Origin: Girardinichthys multiradiatus
Taxonomy: Eukaryota > Chordata > Actinopteri > Cyprinodontiformes > Goodeidae
Direction: 5' to 3'
NCBI RefSeq assembly: GCF_021462225.1
Contig: NC_061800.1
Location: forward strand, 2,170,001 to 2,234,000
Length of the DNA stretch: 64,000 bases
The notes beneath the pieces were generated by a model, which was not told where the DNA came from, ran no database searches, and saw nothing but the letters and a program-made list of their open reading frames with translations. Of the stretch, positions 34,498-46,258 are shown piece by piece. Every line of letters begins with the position of its first letter. Position 1 is the stretch's first letter. Made by a program: the position numbers and the translations under genes.

Positions 34498-34788
34498 TGT
34501 TGGACCACTTGTTGCTGAATATCTGGAGGATGTAGAAGCTGCTCTCCAGAGATTACCTTTCCAGGCTCATAGGGTTCCCCATACATCCACCGAGGCAAGA
34601 ACAGGTGTAAGTAGTCAGAACAGGTTCAGTGGTGCGGTGCCCCACCCCACTGCAATCAGCAGCCATGAACGGTACCTAGCTGGGGACCCAGCAGGTGTAA
34701 ATAGTTCACGGCTCAGATGCGAGCAGCCATCAAACGTGACTCGCAGTAAGGTCCTCTACGATCCCTCACCTCCGCCAAGGCGACAGGA

Positions 34789-35763
34789 GTGCCGCCCTGG
34801 GATTCAGGTGGTTCCTACCGCCCTCAACCGCTGCCCAGGACCCGAGTCCGGGAAGCACAGGGCCCACCGTTATACCGGGAGCAGCCTCCACTGCCTCCTC
34901 CGAGGATGAGGCGTGATGCCCTGATACCCCCTGAGTGCAGCCGGAGTGAACTCTCCGATGATGACTCAGATGGGCCGGGACCAATCCCTGAGAGTGGATT
35001 GCGCACCCGCCAGCTTGAGTCCCTTGCCAAAGACATAGAGCATTTTGACCCTAATAAGGAAGAATCAAACATTGATGATTACCTTAGGGAAGTGGAACGC
35101 TGTCTTCTAGATTTGTACTTCCCATCAGCACGGGAGAAACTGAAGCTCATCTGGAAGACAACATCCAGGAGCGTCCATGTTTTCATGGAGAGCCTGACAC
35201 CCGCAGACCGAGACCGTTATTCAACCCTTTGCGAAGCTTTAAGGGAAGAATATTCTTTGTACACGGACCGGGCCTCCGCCACACTTGGTGCTTTCACGAT
35301 CCAGCAAAAGAAAAATGAAGCACCCAGGGAGTATTACCGGCGCTTGAGAGCCATTTACTTCCAAGGACGCAATGCGCCCGGCATTGAGGAGGAACATGCT
35401 TTTAAATCCCTGTTCCTCCACAACCTTCATGAAAGTGTGCGATACGATGTTACTATGTATTGCAGAACCAAGACCATGAGCATGCAAGAGATCCGCAAAT
35501 ATGCTCAGATGGCGTGGGAAACACGTGCTCACCCGACCAAGGGATCGGAGAGCAAGGCTAGAGTTTTACAGGTCCAGACTGAAAGAACCAGCCATGCGTT
35601 AGAAGGTCAGGAAATGCCTTCAACCAGAACCCATGTGAAGAACAGGTTCAGGGAACAACGTAGGTTTGGTCAGCTGGACTGGGGGGGGGTGGTTCTGAAT
35701 ACCAACCACAGTCAAAGTTGCCGGGCCACTTCCGGTCGAACAGACGACCTGACCATCATGTGA
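34789..35763 (+). CDS. Gag-like protein of LTR element D
   Basis: A 324-codon open frame. After a Pro/Arg-rich N-terminus ('PPLPPPRMRRDALIPP') comes a helical, capsid-like domain from about residue 75 to 245. It has 'LESLAKDIEHFDP' at the start and 'EEYSLYTDRASATLGAFT', then 'EYYRRLRAIYFQGRNAPG' inside, as in retrotransposon gag capsids that build the particle. The last ~30 residues are out of frame: after a run of nine G (35681-35689) the capsid tail continues in the frame open at 35718-35951, which ends in a basic, proline-rich segment. Gag-like coding also extends upstream to about 34520 in another frame. No CCHC zinc knuckle is seen. Start chosen as the first ATG; the true start is probably upstream and lost. 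Confidence 0.55.
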   Translation: MPPWDSGGSYRPQPLPRTRVREAQGPPLYREQPPLPPPRMRRDALIPPECSRSELSDDDSDGPGPIPESGLRTRQLESLAKDIEHFDPNKEESNIDDYLREVERCLLDLYFPSAREKLKLIWKTTSRSVHVFMESLTPADRDRYSTLCEALREEYSLYTDRASATLGAFTIQQKKNEAPREYYRRLRAIYFQGRNAPGIEEEHAFKSLFLHNLHESVRYDVTMYCRTKTMSMQEIRKYAQMAWETRAHPTKGSESKARVLQVQTERTSHALEGQEMPSTRTHVKNRFREQRRFGQLDWGGVVLNTNHSQSCRATSGRTDDLTIM

Positions 35764-36191
35764 ATCCTAAAGGTAAACCTGATGGAAAAGGGTGGAACCG
35801 ACACGCAGAAGGGATTATGGGGAAAGAGATGGAGGAGGCCTTGCGTAAGATGATGACAGAAGTGGTGCGTCAGGCCACCACGCCCCCACAACCCTTGAAA
35901 CAGGAAACCGACCCTCCAGTTAAACCAGACCCAAACTTCCCGTCAGCATGACTAGGCGTGGACCCAGTCTCCACAGCCATCAGAGTCTACCTGATCGGAT
36001 GAGGAGACAAACCTGGGAAACTCCAAGAACGCCTTGGGACCTCTCCAGGAGAAACACCACAAACCATTGCTCCAAGGTTCTTAGGTAAACTGAACCATAA
36101 TTAACATATAGGTTACCTATACTATCTCACCAGTATAGGAGGACATGTCAAACTGAGGTTACATTTTAAAACAGGATCAGAGATCAGCCTG

Positions 36192-37199
36192 ATGTTCTCG
36201 GTCTCGTTTGAGGAGGTGAGTAGAGCCATGCTCTCCCTCAGTAAACCACTTCAGGCTGAAGCTTGTGATGTAAGCATCACCAGCTGGGTGGAGATGGACA
36301 TCACACTCAAAGACATGACTCTGGTGCACCCCATCTATATGTGCACATTAAACAAAGAGCTGTTTCTTGGTGGCCAGGACCTGCTGGACAGGCTGGCCCC
36401 ACTCATTGACTGCCACCAGAACCAACTCTGGGTCCAGGCGGAGGTGCAAAACCCACTGTGTTTAAGCAGCAAACCACTCTTTGTGGCCAACCAGATCACC
36501 AGCTTAGAGGCGCCCGAAGAACCTCTCAGGCCCTCATCAGAGCCGGTCATGTGCACCTCTGAGACACAGCTGCACCCAACCATCCAAGAAACTCCTGCCA
36601 GATGCAGTCATGCATTGCTTGGCTCTTTAAAGAACCCAGGTGTGGACACTTACAACCCTAAAGTGGTGAAAGGTGTACACCTGGAAACCAGGTTCATAAC
36701 AGAAGTGCTACTAGCATTCTGGCTGGGACACTCATCAACCATTAGAGAGATGTATGACCGTTTGTGCCAAAAAGACCCCCTTGTAACTGAGGCACAACAC
36801 AGCCACACACTCCTCTTAGCAGACGGGCTCCGCCCTCTCCTTAAGAAAGCCAGAGTGTGCACCTCCAGTGTGCAGATTGGCATCAAACAGCTCTCCCATG
36901 CTTTCAGCATTGTTCCAACACACCAAAGGGGGGTCAAATTAGCCTACGCCTATTACTCTCCTGTAGGGGACCATAGGAGCTACAAAGCCACACTCCACAC
37001 CCTCCAACAGATGGCGCACTGGCCTCCAACGTCTTACAACACCCAGGTCTACATCAAAGGATGTTTAACCTGCCGCCAGTTTCAGCCAACCAGTCAACCT
37101 CCTCTTCAGCGAAGGGGGGTTACATTACCTTGGTTCCCCTTTCAGACCAACTGGGTCATACCAGCTCCAAAATTAACAGGAGGTAACAAATTCCTGTGA
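36192..37199 (+). pseudogene. Protease-like / integrase zinc-finger frame of element D
   Basis: A 335-codon open frame. The first ~90 residues ('HPIYMCTLNKELFLGGQDLL', then 'RLAPLIDC') resemble the C-terminal half of a retropepsin with its downstream dimer strand; the catalytic DTG is not included. Residues about 270-305 read as an integrase H2C2 zinc-binding domain: the histidines of 'GDHRSYKATLHTL' and the cysteines of 'KGCLTCRQFQ'. The reverse transcriptase and RNase H that should separate the two are missing, so the frame is a deletion fusion. The integrase core is not found after it. Despite being open it is unlikely to yield a working enzyme. Confidence 0.55.
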
Positions 37200-38363
37200 C
37201 ATGCAGCTTCATTAAGTGGGTTGGATGCTTGTCAGGAAAGATTGACACCATCATCCCCCCTGCTGCGCTTTTGCTGAACCAGATGAAGTTCTATGTCAAA
37301 CTCTCCTCTCCAAGAACAGAGCTTGACTCCATGTCCGGGAAAGGAGAGACCAGTGCGTAGGACCAGTTAAACAGGTGCATGTTTCATGACCTCACACTAA
37401 CATGCACTAATCACTAACAACTTTCTTCAACAGAAACTGTTAAACATATAACTACCTTCTAGGACACAGTCTTAAACTGTAAGTTGGCACGATAATTTTC
37501 CATAACACTCCGCATGCACAGCAGACCTCACAAAAGTGATTAAGAATGATGTAATGGACACACACATCGCCAGAGATTTCATGCAAAATCTTATTAAAGG
37601 AGGTTGGTTCATCTGTAGACAGTCCCACCGAGGCACAGATACCCATTGACCTAGTTCTGCTGAACTTAGTAGAGAAATCCTAAGTCCACCACAGCAGACA
37701 CCTTGCAACCTCCACAAACACACTGGGCTTATAGCCTAGGTACTGCAATTCATTTATTCTTTTCTTCCCTCTTTTCACATCTAGAGACAGGAGTCATATT
37801 ATAACCCATCATCATTCGGAAGAGCTAATGGTTTAAGCCTAAACCTGTTTTAACCATTCGTTTTTTGATTATACACCGCAAACCAGCAGGTTAAGCGTTT
37901 ACAGGTCAGGATTGATTCCCTCACATTCATTCCCCCACAGTTCATAGCACCGCCTCTGCCAATGACACAGCCAGGGTCCAGCGCCTAATAGAAGTTGGAC
38001 GAATAAGCTATGAACAATGATTTTGTTTTTGTTTTTTTATATACATATATATGTACGATATCTTTTATTGTTGTTCCATTTTGTCTCAGGGTTACCAAAG
38101 CTGATGACCAAGTAATGTAATGATGACATGAATGTATTGTCCTGTATTTTCTCATTGAACAACATAGAAAGGTATGAGTTTAGTCAGAGTTTAGTCTTGC
38201 CCAAGCTGACCTCTACTCTGCCCAGGCACAGGTTTTGAGGAACACAGAGACAGTTTGTTTTGTTCTGCTTCGCCACGGATCACTGATTGTTCAGCAAAGG
38301 ACAGAATGGTCCCAGTAGCTTCAAAGACTGCGATTCATCTCACCCTTTGGACCTAGGGGGGAA
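37200..38363 (+). other. Non-coding 3' interior of element D, ending in a polypurine tract
   Basis: No env or integrase core recognised. The last bases before the LTR are 'aggggggaa' (38355-38363), a polypurine tract. Confidence 0.5.
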
Positions 38364-39831
38364 TGTTGGACCACTTGTTGCTGAATATTGGACTACTTGC
38401 ACAGACACCAGGCCTCCTGATGCTTTCGGCCATTTTGTATCCAGGACAGTCCGCTCCTCCATATCCTGTCAAGCATCAGGACTGATATGACGGGGCGTCC
38501 CAAGTCTGACGTCACAAGACGCCATATAGGAAGGCGGACATTTTCGAAAACTCGCTTTCAGCTGGGAATCTTGACACGGTTACCACGCAACTGGAGCATC
38601 CTCGTGGAGTCTTCATTTATTTCTCTCTCTCGTTGGCCAACGAAAAATTCATAACTGAGGTTTCTGGAATGAGAAGGCCAGGAATTTCACTTTGCCAATC
38701 GAAGACGTGAGCTTAACACGTAACTAAGAACACGAAGTTTCGAGGAGGTGAACCGCCACCGTGTTTCATCTCAAGTCGACTTTTGATGGTCAGATCATAT
38801 TCTTCCTTTCCGCCAAAGAAGCCGGAGGACGACGTCTGACCGTTTTCCCTGAAGTTAACTGTGCAGTTAACCAACTCCCCCTTGTTCGCTCGACCCCGCT
38901 CAGAGGAGAGCCGACAACGAGTAAAACTATCTTCATTTTTATTTCTTTATTAGAAAGCCTGGGCAGGGTCAGAGGTTGTAGAGCGATCAGAATCGCTAGT
39001 TAGGATCTCATGTGCTCGGAATGATATGTGCATGTAACTTTGTTATTGAAACTTTGATGTGTTGATGTCTGGAGCCGCTGTGTTCCTAGCTTTGTGCGTG
39101 TTTCACCATCTGAGAGTCAACGCAACCCAAGACTGGACTGTTAAAATAACCTCGTGGTGAATTTCACCATTTTCCTTTGTCTTCAACCTCACTGTGCTAG
39201 CTTGCCGCCAAAAGTTAGAATCCTTTGTGCTCAGGAGTTGGGGGGAAGTTTTATGATCGGACATCACTGAGTACAGTCGGAGCTGCGCTCCAACCCCCCC
39301 CCACTCGCCACCACACCCCTTTTCATATTCTCATTCCTTCTTCTGTTTTTGCCATAAACTGCTGGTTGATTCAATACATACCCACTGCCGTTTGTTGAAT
39401 TTTGCTTAGTTAGATGTGTTACCCCTGTGTTTGTAGAACTTTGCATGTTAAGTAGGTGAAGATTAATAAATATTCACATAGATAAAGAGAGAACATTTTG
39501 TGTTCATTGTGTGCAAAAAGTGATTTGTCAGTCAAGATAAGGTAAAGTTCCACACGTTTCAACAGAAACGGTCGATTAAACAGTGACATCTCCGGCAATA
39601 GTTATTAATTATTACGGAGTAGTTAACGGTTGTAATTGTCAAAGGCGTTGAGCCGCAATTACAACACCAGAAACATCTCTGGTCTCGATTCATAAATGAG
39701 GATTTTGGTTAAGAAATTGATTTTGTCAAATTATGATTTGCAATTATAATTATTGATCATGATTAATCAATCAATAATCATAACCCCCAGCAATTATTAG
39801 TAGTAAAAATGTATATTAAAAATCCCCAACA
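38364..39831 (+). repeat. 3' LTR of element D (~1.47 kb)
   Basis: Begins TGTTGGACC directly after a polypurine tract and ends CCCCAACA. Length of about 1470 bp is long for fish ERVs. The right boundary is inferred from the inverted terminal hexamer and is less certain than the left. Confidence 0.6.
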
Positions 39832-42002
39832 AATCTGAGCATTAAGACAGCTTTTTCCGAAAAGCTTGTCTCTTAACATGACTCTGGTATCGGCTCTGAC
39901 CTTTCTTCATCATCTTTCTCCTCCTCCTCTGAAGCTGCTGCTGGTTTGATCCAGAAGAGCAGGGTGCTGGTTCCCTGGGCTGCCTGCTGTAGCTTTCTCT
40001 CTTTTTCTTTCCTCAGCCTTTCTTTTCTCTGCATTATGCTGCAATTGGTAAATACACTTGTTTTGTTTGTTACCTGGATGGTTAGCCTGCCAGTCACAAG
40101 GGCAGAGCGGATGAGAGAAGCGTTGCACCATCAAGCACACCTCTGAGTTCACATGTCTGCTTAGGGCGCAGCGTGTTCACGTGTTGAGAGAGGCACGTGG
40201 GGGGGAGGCGAGAGGGAGATACTGTCGTGCAAAGGTGTAAAAGTTAGCGGCATTGGTAAAAGTTTTTAAATCCAGAAATGCTACCTTGGGCCACACATTA
40301 AGCTACACTGTTGAAAAAAGAAAAAAAAAGTCATCATTAGGGCACTTTTTTGGTTCAGAGGGAAAAGGGCAGGTGCTGTAGCACCACCTGGTGTCTATCT
40401 GTGCACATCCCTGCCAACAAATACTATTAGTTGCTACACTCCCCGGGACAGAATGGACTACTGGATATCTCATCTACTTAGGACCTGTTCTGTGTGCACT
40501 ACATAATTCTTCCCAGACTTCAGTCAGATTTGGATGTTTACAGAAGGCTGGAACCATCATCCATCCAGAACTGAAAGAAAAACCAGAGTCCAGAGGTGAT
40601 GTTGCAGATTGGACTGGTAAACACAAACAATGATCAGTCTGACATTCCAGAGGTATTAATTGTTCATTAACTGATATTGTTAGCAACTGAAGTTTGATTA
40701 TAATTTTCACTAAAATTAGTAATTAAAAATGCCCTTTACTTTTATAAATGTGCAGTTATATCCAAATCATGTGTGCTTTTACTGTACAGAAGCGTTACAC
40801 AGAATATTTGGAACACGGTTTCCAGTAATTACAGGCTGCCAAATTGGAAGAAAGTAAAAATGTTCTCTATGCAGTGGTAGGATATTAAAATTATTCAAAC
40901 ATGGGAAAAAATGTGATATTACTGTTCAACTGTGATTCTAATATTTCCAGTGATAAAATGTATTTCAGTTAAGTGAATGTAGCAGCTGGTGTCTCCTCCA
41001 ACACTGAGGTAAAGTGGACATTCAAAAATATATTTTTCAGGGCCCTGATGTTGACAGGGAAATGGTTGCAGAATTTGAGTCCCTTTTACTTCCAGAGGGC
41101 CTAAATGAACCTAAGTCAATTTGTGAGCCAACTGACCTCATTTCTTGGACCCCTCTGTGCCTGGTGTCTCTTTATGCACTAAGTCCAGCCTCAGTCCACA
41201 CTTGCAAGGCAGTCCTCTCAAGGCAGCAGTCATCCCCTGTTGCTTCTGCACCTTTTCTTTCCAGTCAGCTTTCCATGAAAATGCTTTGATATAACACTCA
41301 GTAACAGCCAGTCCTTTCAGCCATTACCTTATGTGGCTTCTGTGTCAGAGTGTCTTCTGGACAAGTGTCAAGTCAGAATTGTTCCTCATGATTATGGTTG
41401 TGTATACTGAACCAAACAGAGATCAAAGACTGTTTTCCAATCAATATTTCTGTGTTATACATTCTTCATCTAATTTTCCATAACTAATGCCATACTTTAA
41501 ATTTAAAAAAACATGAATGTAAATGTTCGCTGTCAGTGTGAAACTATTATATTGGATGGTGAGTTGAATGTCATACCAAACTTTATGGTTAAACTGGGTG
41601 TGAATAAAACAGGAGCAGAATGGTAGGTGCATGTACTTTCTGTCATTCCCAGGGATCTTCTGGTTGCGTCTGCCCTCGCAGTACTGATTGGATAAAATGC
41701 CATAAAATTAAGTGGCTGAGCACTGACTGCCTCATGATCAAATATGCAAAAAACACGTTATTTACAGCACAGCGTTTTTTAAACAATCCCGTGTTATTTA
41801 CGTCACCATGCGTTGAGATTCTCAACGCAGTTGCGCATAAAAAGCAGTGCATCCCGTTATTTACGGATTAGAACAACGAGCTTGTCATACTTGCATGAAC
41901 AGCAAAGCAAGCATGTGCGGGCAGATCTCATTTACGCTCAGACAGAACTGTATTCCCCTCATTTGGATCTCATTACCGAGTTTTTGGTAGCGATGTGTAC
42001 TG
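39832..42002. other. No gene seen; perfect small hairpin
   Basis: A minus-strand frame at 40097-39873 (basic helix then acidic run) vaguely resembles the N-terminus of hAT/ZMYM-type transposon proteins, but this is weak. GCGTTGAG-ATT-CTCAACGC at 41811-41829 is a perfect 8-bp stem within sequence containing repeated 'cgttattta', perhaps a small non-autonomous DNA element. Nothing else is recognised. Confidence 0.3.
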
Positions 42003-42260
42003 GGGCCGACAGGTGCAAATGGCTAAATGCTAATGTTCATTTTTGTTACTTTGACCCTTCATAAAATGCACAACACATGAATGATGCAAAATCCAAAACA
42101 CACAAACATCAAAAACTATTGCAAAAGAAAAATGCTGCAATAAAAAATAGAAGCAAAAAGAAAAATGCTGCAAATACAAAAACTGCAAATGGCAAAAAAA
42201 AAAACCCTACAAACTCGCTCCACAAAACGGAAGTTCACCAGACCACTAGAGGGAGTTGAC
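42003..42260 (+). repeat. Interspersed repeat, left arm of an inverted pair
   Basis: A-rich repeat with many 'aaaatgctgcaa'-type units, ending 'caccagaccactagaggg'. It matches 44960-45260 in opposite orientation. The open frame inside (42077-42259, Lys/Asn-rich) is a by-product of the A-rich composition. Probably a non-autonomous DNA transposon; class not known. Confidence 0.6.
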
Positions 42261-42293
42261 CACTAGCAATATGCTGCTGTTCTCTAATATTTT

Positions 42294-43732
42294 AAATTCA
42301 ATTCAATTCAGTTTTATTTATATAGTGCCAATTCACAACACATGTTGTCTCAAGGCACTTCACAAAAGTCAGGTACATACATTCCAATTAATTAACCATT
42401 GAACAGTGCAGTCAGATTCAGTTATTTATTCAAATTGGATAAAAAGGTTTTTCTGTCTAAGGAAACCCAGCACATGGCATCCAGTCAGTGACTTGCAGCA
42501 TTCCCTCCTCCCAGATGAGCATGTAGAGACAGTGGACAGTGTCAGGTTTAAACAACCTAAAATACTTATAACATCACAAAAAGAAGAGAAAGACAAAGGA
42601 TTAGTTATTTCACTCGCAGCGAGGAGAATGGACAGAGATGTGCTTCCAGTTACAAATCTCCTACTGCTCTGAAAACCATCTGTCCGCACCTCTCTTTTTA
42701 TTATCTTTGAGGGGTCCCTAGTTACAAAGAACGTTACTCTCTAAGGATGGGAAAAACAGCTGCATCGTAAACAGGTCATAAACACCATTATCTTTTAACA
42801 ACACACTTCCACAGTCTCCCCATCCTAGGATCAGTGCGTCTTCTGTTCAGCGCAATCAGCCACCCTCTTTATGACACCCTCAACTGGACTGCTTCCTTCT
42901 CAGCAAGCTCAGCTCCACTTTTGATGTTTGCCTGCAGACAACTCACACATCCTTTACTCACACAAACCTCATGAAAGGTTATAAAATCAAATAGTTAAGT
43001 CAACAAAAGGAACAAATATAAGATAAAAGATATAAACTATATACAATTATTCCAACAGACAGTCACTGGAGTTGACTTTGCAGCAATCCCTCATACTGAG
43101 CATGCATGTAACGACAGTGGAGAGGAAAAACTCCCTTTTAACAGGAAGAAACCTCCAGCAGAACCAGGCTCAGTGTGAGCGGCCATCTGTCACAACCGAA
43201 TGGGGCTTAGAGAAAACAGAGCAGAGACACAAAGAGAACAAAGAAGCACTGATCCAGGAGTACTTTCTATGGGAAGGAAAAGTAAATGTTAATGGATGTA
43301 GCTCCTTTAGTCGTTTGACCTAAAGAGAAAGAACAGATAAACTCTGAGCCAGATTTCAAGGTTACAGTCTGAAAGAGAGCACATAGAGTTAGTCACAGTA
43401 AAAGCTCAGTCAACTGCCATGTCTTGGAGAGAGAAAGGGTTAAACACTGAAAGACAGGGCCAAGTGGATCATCTGTAGAAGGTGAGCATTAAGTTGTTGC
43501 CAGCAGAAGCTTGGACGATGCCCCTCTCCAGAAAGGTGTCACAGGTAGACACAGAGCCAGGGCAGATGTAGCTTCTAGGAAGAGAAAAGAGAGAGAACAA
43601 GGTTAAAAGCTGAAATAACAGCAAATAATGCAAAATTGAAGAGTAGTGTGAGAATGTAGCGAAGAGGGTGAAAGTGGTCATTATGTCCTCCAGCAGCCTA
43701 AGCCTATAGCAGCATAACTACACAGAAGGTTT
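42294..43732 (-). mobile_element. L2-type LINE 3' UTR copy
   Basis: The left border is the reverse complement of a GAATT-type tail followed by 'tgtcttaag/ttgagatga'-like L2 3' UTR sequence. It includes the conserved 'ttcctgttaaaagggagttt' segment (near 43120-43145, reverse). It holds only 3' UTR, so it is 5'-truncated. It abuts a second copy at 43733. Confidence 0.7.
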
Positions 43733-44840
43733 CAGTTCAGATTTAGTTAAACGGCGCTTATTTACAACAATGTCGTCTCAAGGCACCTCACAAAGGGTAC
43801 CACTGATGGTCATTGTTATACTAAAAACCACAAGGATTGGGATACCTCTCTCTGTCAGACTGATTATAACCATTGGAAAAGAGAAGGGGTCATACAGGTA
43901 GCAGAAATGGAGGGTGTGTTTGCACCTCAACCATAACTGAGCCGGTTTAGGCCCAGTTTAAACCCGACTCCCCCTTACTCCATCCAACAGGGAGGGAGGA
44001 AGGCTCCCTCCCTGATAACCTAAGCCACTCTAACTATAAGCTTTATCAAAAAGGAAAGTTTTAAGCCTAGCCTTAAAAGTAGACAGGGTGTCTGCCTCAC
44101 AGACTAAAACTGGGAGCTGGTTCCACAGGAGAGGAGCCTGATAACTAAAGGATCTGCCTCCCATTCTACTTCTAGAGACTCCAGGAACCACCAGTAAACC
44201 TGCAGTCTGAGAACGAAGTGCCCTGTTAGGAACATATGGACCAATCAGATCTCTGATGTATGATGGAGCTAGATCATTAAGGGCTTTATATGTGAGGAGG
44301 AGAATTTTAAATTCTATTCTGGATTTAACAGGGAGCCAATGAAGGGAAGCTAAAATAGGAGAAATATGATCTCTCTTTTTAAGTTTCATCAGGACTCTTG
44401 CTGCATCTTTTTGAATCAGCTGAAGGCTTTTAACTGCATTTTGTGGACATCCTGATAGTAAAGAATTACAATAGTCCAGCTTTGAAGTAACAAATGCATG
44501 GACTAGTTTTTCAGCGTCACTCCTGGACAGGATATTTATAATTTTGGCAATGTTCTGGAGGTGAAAGAAGGAAACCCTAGAAACCTGTTTAATATGGGAT
44601 TCAAATGACATGTCCTGGTCAAAAGTAACACCTAGGTTTTTTTACTTTATTACTGGAGGTCAATTTAATGCCATCCAGGTTAAGTGATTGACTAAGCAGT
44701 TTCTTTTTTAAAGACTCCGGTCCAAAGACGACAACTTCTGTCTTGTCTGAGTTTAGAAGCAAAAAATTTAAAGTCATCCAAGTTTTTATATCTTCAAGAC
44801 ATGCTTGTAGTTTATCTAACTCTAAATTATGACCACTTCT
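43733..44840 (-). pseudogene. L2-type LINE, RT C-terminus and 3' UTR
   Basis: Minus-strand frame 44611-44030 (193 codons) is the C-terminal reverse transcriptase region of a fish L2/CR1-group LINE: 'KLVHAFVTSKLDYCNSLLSG', 'LQLIQKDAARVLMKLKKRDH', 'SLHWLPVKSRIEFKILLLTY', 'SYQAPLLWNQLPV'. The preceding segment ('WMTLNFLLLNSDKTEVVVFG') lies in the frame ending at 44619; a run of T at about 44637 causes the shift. The copy is 5'-truncated near 44840 and has its own 3' UTR to 43733. The upstream half of the 183-codon frame starting at 45170 is not LINE but the inverted A-rich repeat. Confidence 0.88.
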
Positions 44841-44959
44841 TAAAAAAAAAAAAGACACGAGGAAACATGGAGTTCCATAAGGAAAACATACCTTTTCTTT
44901 CTTCCCTCCAAGTTTCATTTGGGCAATCCCGTTGATGTCTTTGAGGGTCTGGTCCGATA

Positions 44960-45260
44960 TGAGTTTGGGATCGACCCCCCTAGTTGTCTGGTGCACTTGT
45001 TTTGTGTGGTGAGTTTGCAGGGGTTTTTTTACTTTTTTTTTTTTTTTGCTATGCGTTGTTTTTGTATTTACAGCATTTTTTCTTTTGCCTCTGTCTATTT
45101 TCTGTGATTGCAACATTTTTCTTTTGCAGGGTTTTCCTGCTGCAATGGTTTTGGAGTTTACATAATTCATGAATTATGGAGTTTGCATCATTCATGTGTT
45201 GGCATTGCATTTTGCCGTTTGCTGTGCATTTGCACCCGCCAACCTCTGTAGATATGCCAC
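44960..45260 (-). repeat. Interspersed repeat, right arm of the inverted pair
   Basis: Reverse complement of the repeat at 42003-42260, sharing 'acacatgaatgatgcaaa' and the 'caccagac-actagggg' end. The two arms enclose the L2 copies. Confidence 0.6.
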
Positions 45261-45479
45261 CATAAAACTGCATCCAAACCTGAAGTGGTCTCTCTTCCTG
45301 CAGAGGTGTCAGCATAAAACCATGAAAAATTTAAAAGAGTTTACACTCATTAGGTTTACATGACAACAAACCTTAGAAAAATGTGGGTTTTTTATGTACA
45401 TGGAAAAGTAAAGGTGCTCTGTGTGCTCATGAAGGGGTAGTGTATAATAATATTTTCATTACAATTAATTTACATGCCA

Positions 45480-46258
45480 AAAAATTGTTAGGAAGACTAA
45501 TAAAATTTATTGGAATTGTAAGAAAAATCTGTGAGCATTTACACAGCAATAATCTGTATGAAGAGTTTAAGTCCGGTTTCAGGGCTCATCATAGCATGCA
45601 AACAGCACTATTGAAAGTCACTAAGATATTCGTATGGCCTCAGATAATGGACTTGTGTCCGTACTTGTTCTGTTAGATATCAGTGCTGCATTTGATCCAG
45701 TTGATCACCATAAACTGGCTCACAGTTTATCTAAGCCGCCTTTCTCTCCTAGATGAAGCCACTAAAGAAGTAACTAACATTAATGTTTTACTTTTCTTTC
45801 CTATAGAACGTACTCCTGGATGCTTTGTGTGTTCTCTCAAACCCCCAGTCGGTCGTGGCAGATGGCCGCTCACACTGTGCCTGGTTCTGCTGGAGGTTTC
45901 TTCCTGTTAAAAGGGAGTTTTTCCTCTCCACTGTCGCTACACGCATGTTCAGTGTGAGGGATTGCTGCAAAGTCAACGCCAGTGACTGTCCACTGTCTTT
46001 ACATGCTCAATTAGGAGGAGTGAATGCTGCAAGTCACTGACTTAGGAAATACAGCAGAATGCACTTAAAGAGAAAAATCTTTTTTAGAAAAAACAATTTG
46101 AATAATAAACTGAATTTGACTGCACTGTTTGATAGATTGTCAATTGTAATGGACTTATGCACCTGACTTGAAATCTGTATGATTCCACTGAATTTACTTT
46201 GTAAAGTGTCTTAAGACGACATGTTTGTATTTATATAGCGCCAATGTGAAAACTGGCT
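45480..46258 (+). pseudogene. L2-type LINE, rearranged copy
   Basis: 45480-45725 reads as an internal RT block ('FKSGFRAHHSMQTALLKVT', then 'LLDISAAFDPVDHH' in another frame). It then jumps at about 45790 to the L2 3' UTR, including 'ttcctgttaaaagggagttt', and ends 'atttatatagcgcca' near 46258. The middle of the RT is deleted. It lies in opposite orientation to the copies at 42-45 kb. Confidence 0.75.

Larger units (their letters stand above)
34498..39831 (+). mobile_element. LTR element D (defective)
   Basis: The 3' LTR is 38364-39831. The first 25 nt of that LTR also occur at 34498, followed immediately by gag-like sequence, so the rest of the 5' LTR, primer site and leader are deleted. 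Inside are a gag-like frame, a protease-like/integrase-zinc-finger frame and a long non-coding tail. Reverse transcriptase is absent. The terminal repeats TGTTGG/CCAACA are perfect inverted repeats. No target duplication was found. Retrovirus-like or Ty3-like membership is not settled from the sequence. Confidence 0.65.

Noticed and set aside
41014..41289. 91-codon + frame
   Set aside because: No domain, no splice context, not repeated in the window; probably chance.
44619..45170. 183-codon minus-strand frame as a single gene
   Set aside because: The first half is an A-rich interspersed repeat and the second an L2 reverse transcriptase piece; it is open by chance across the joint.
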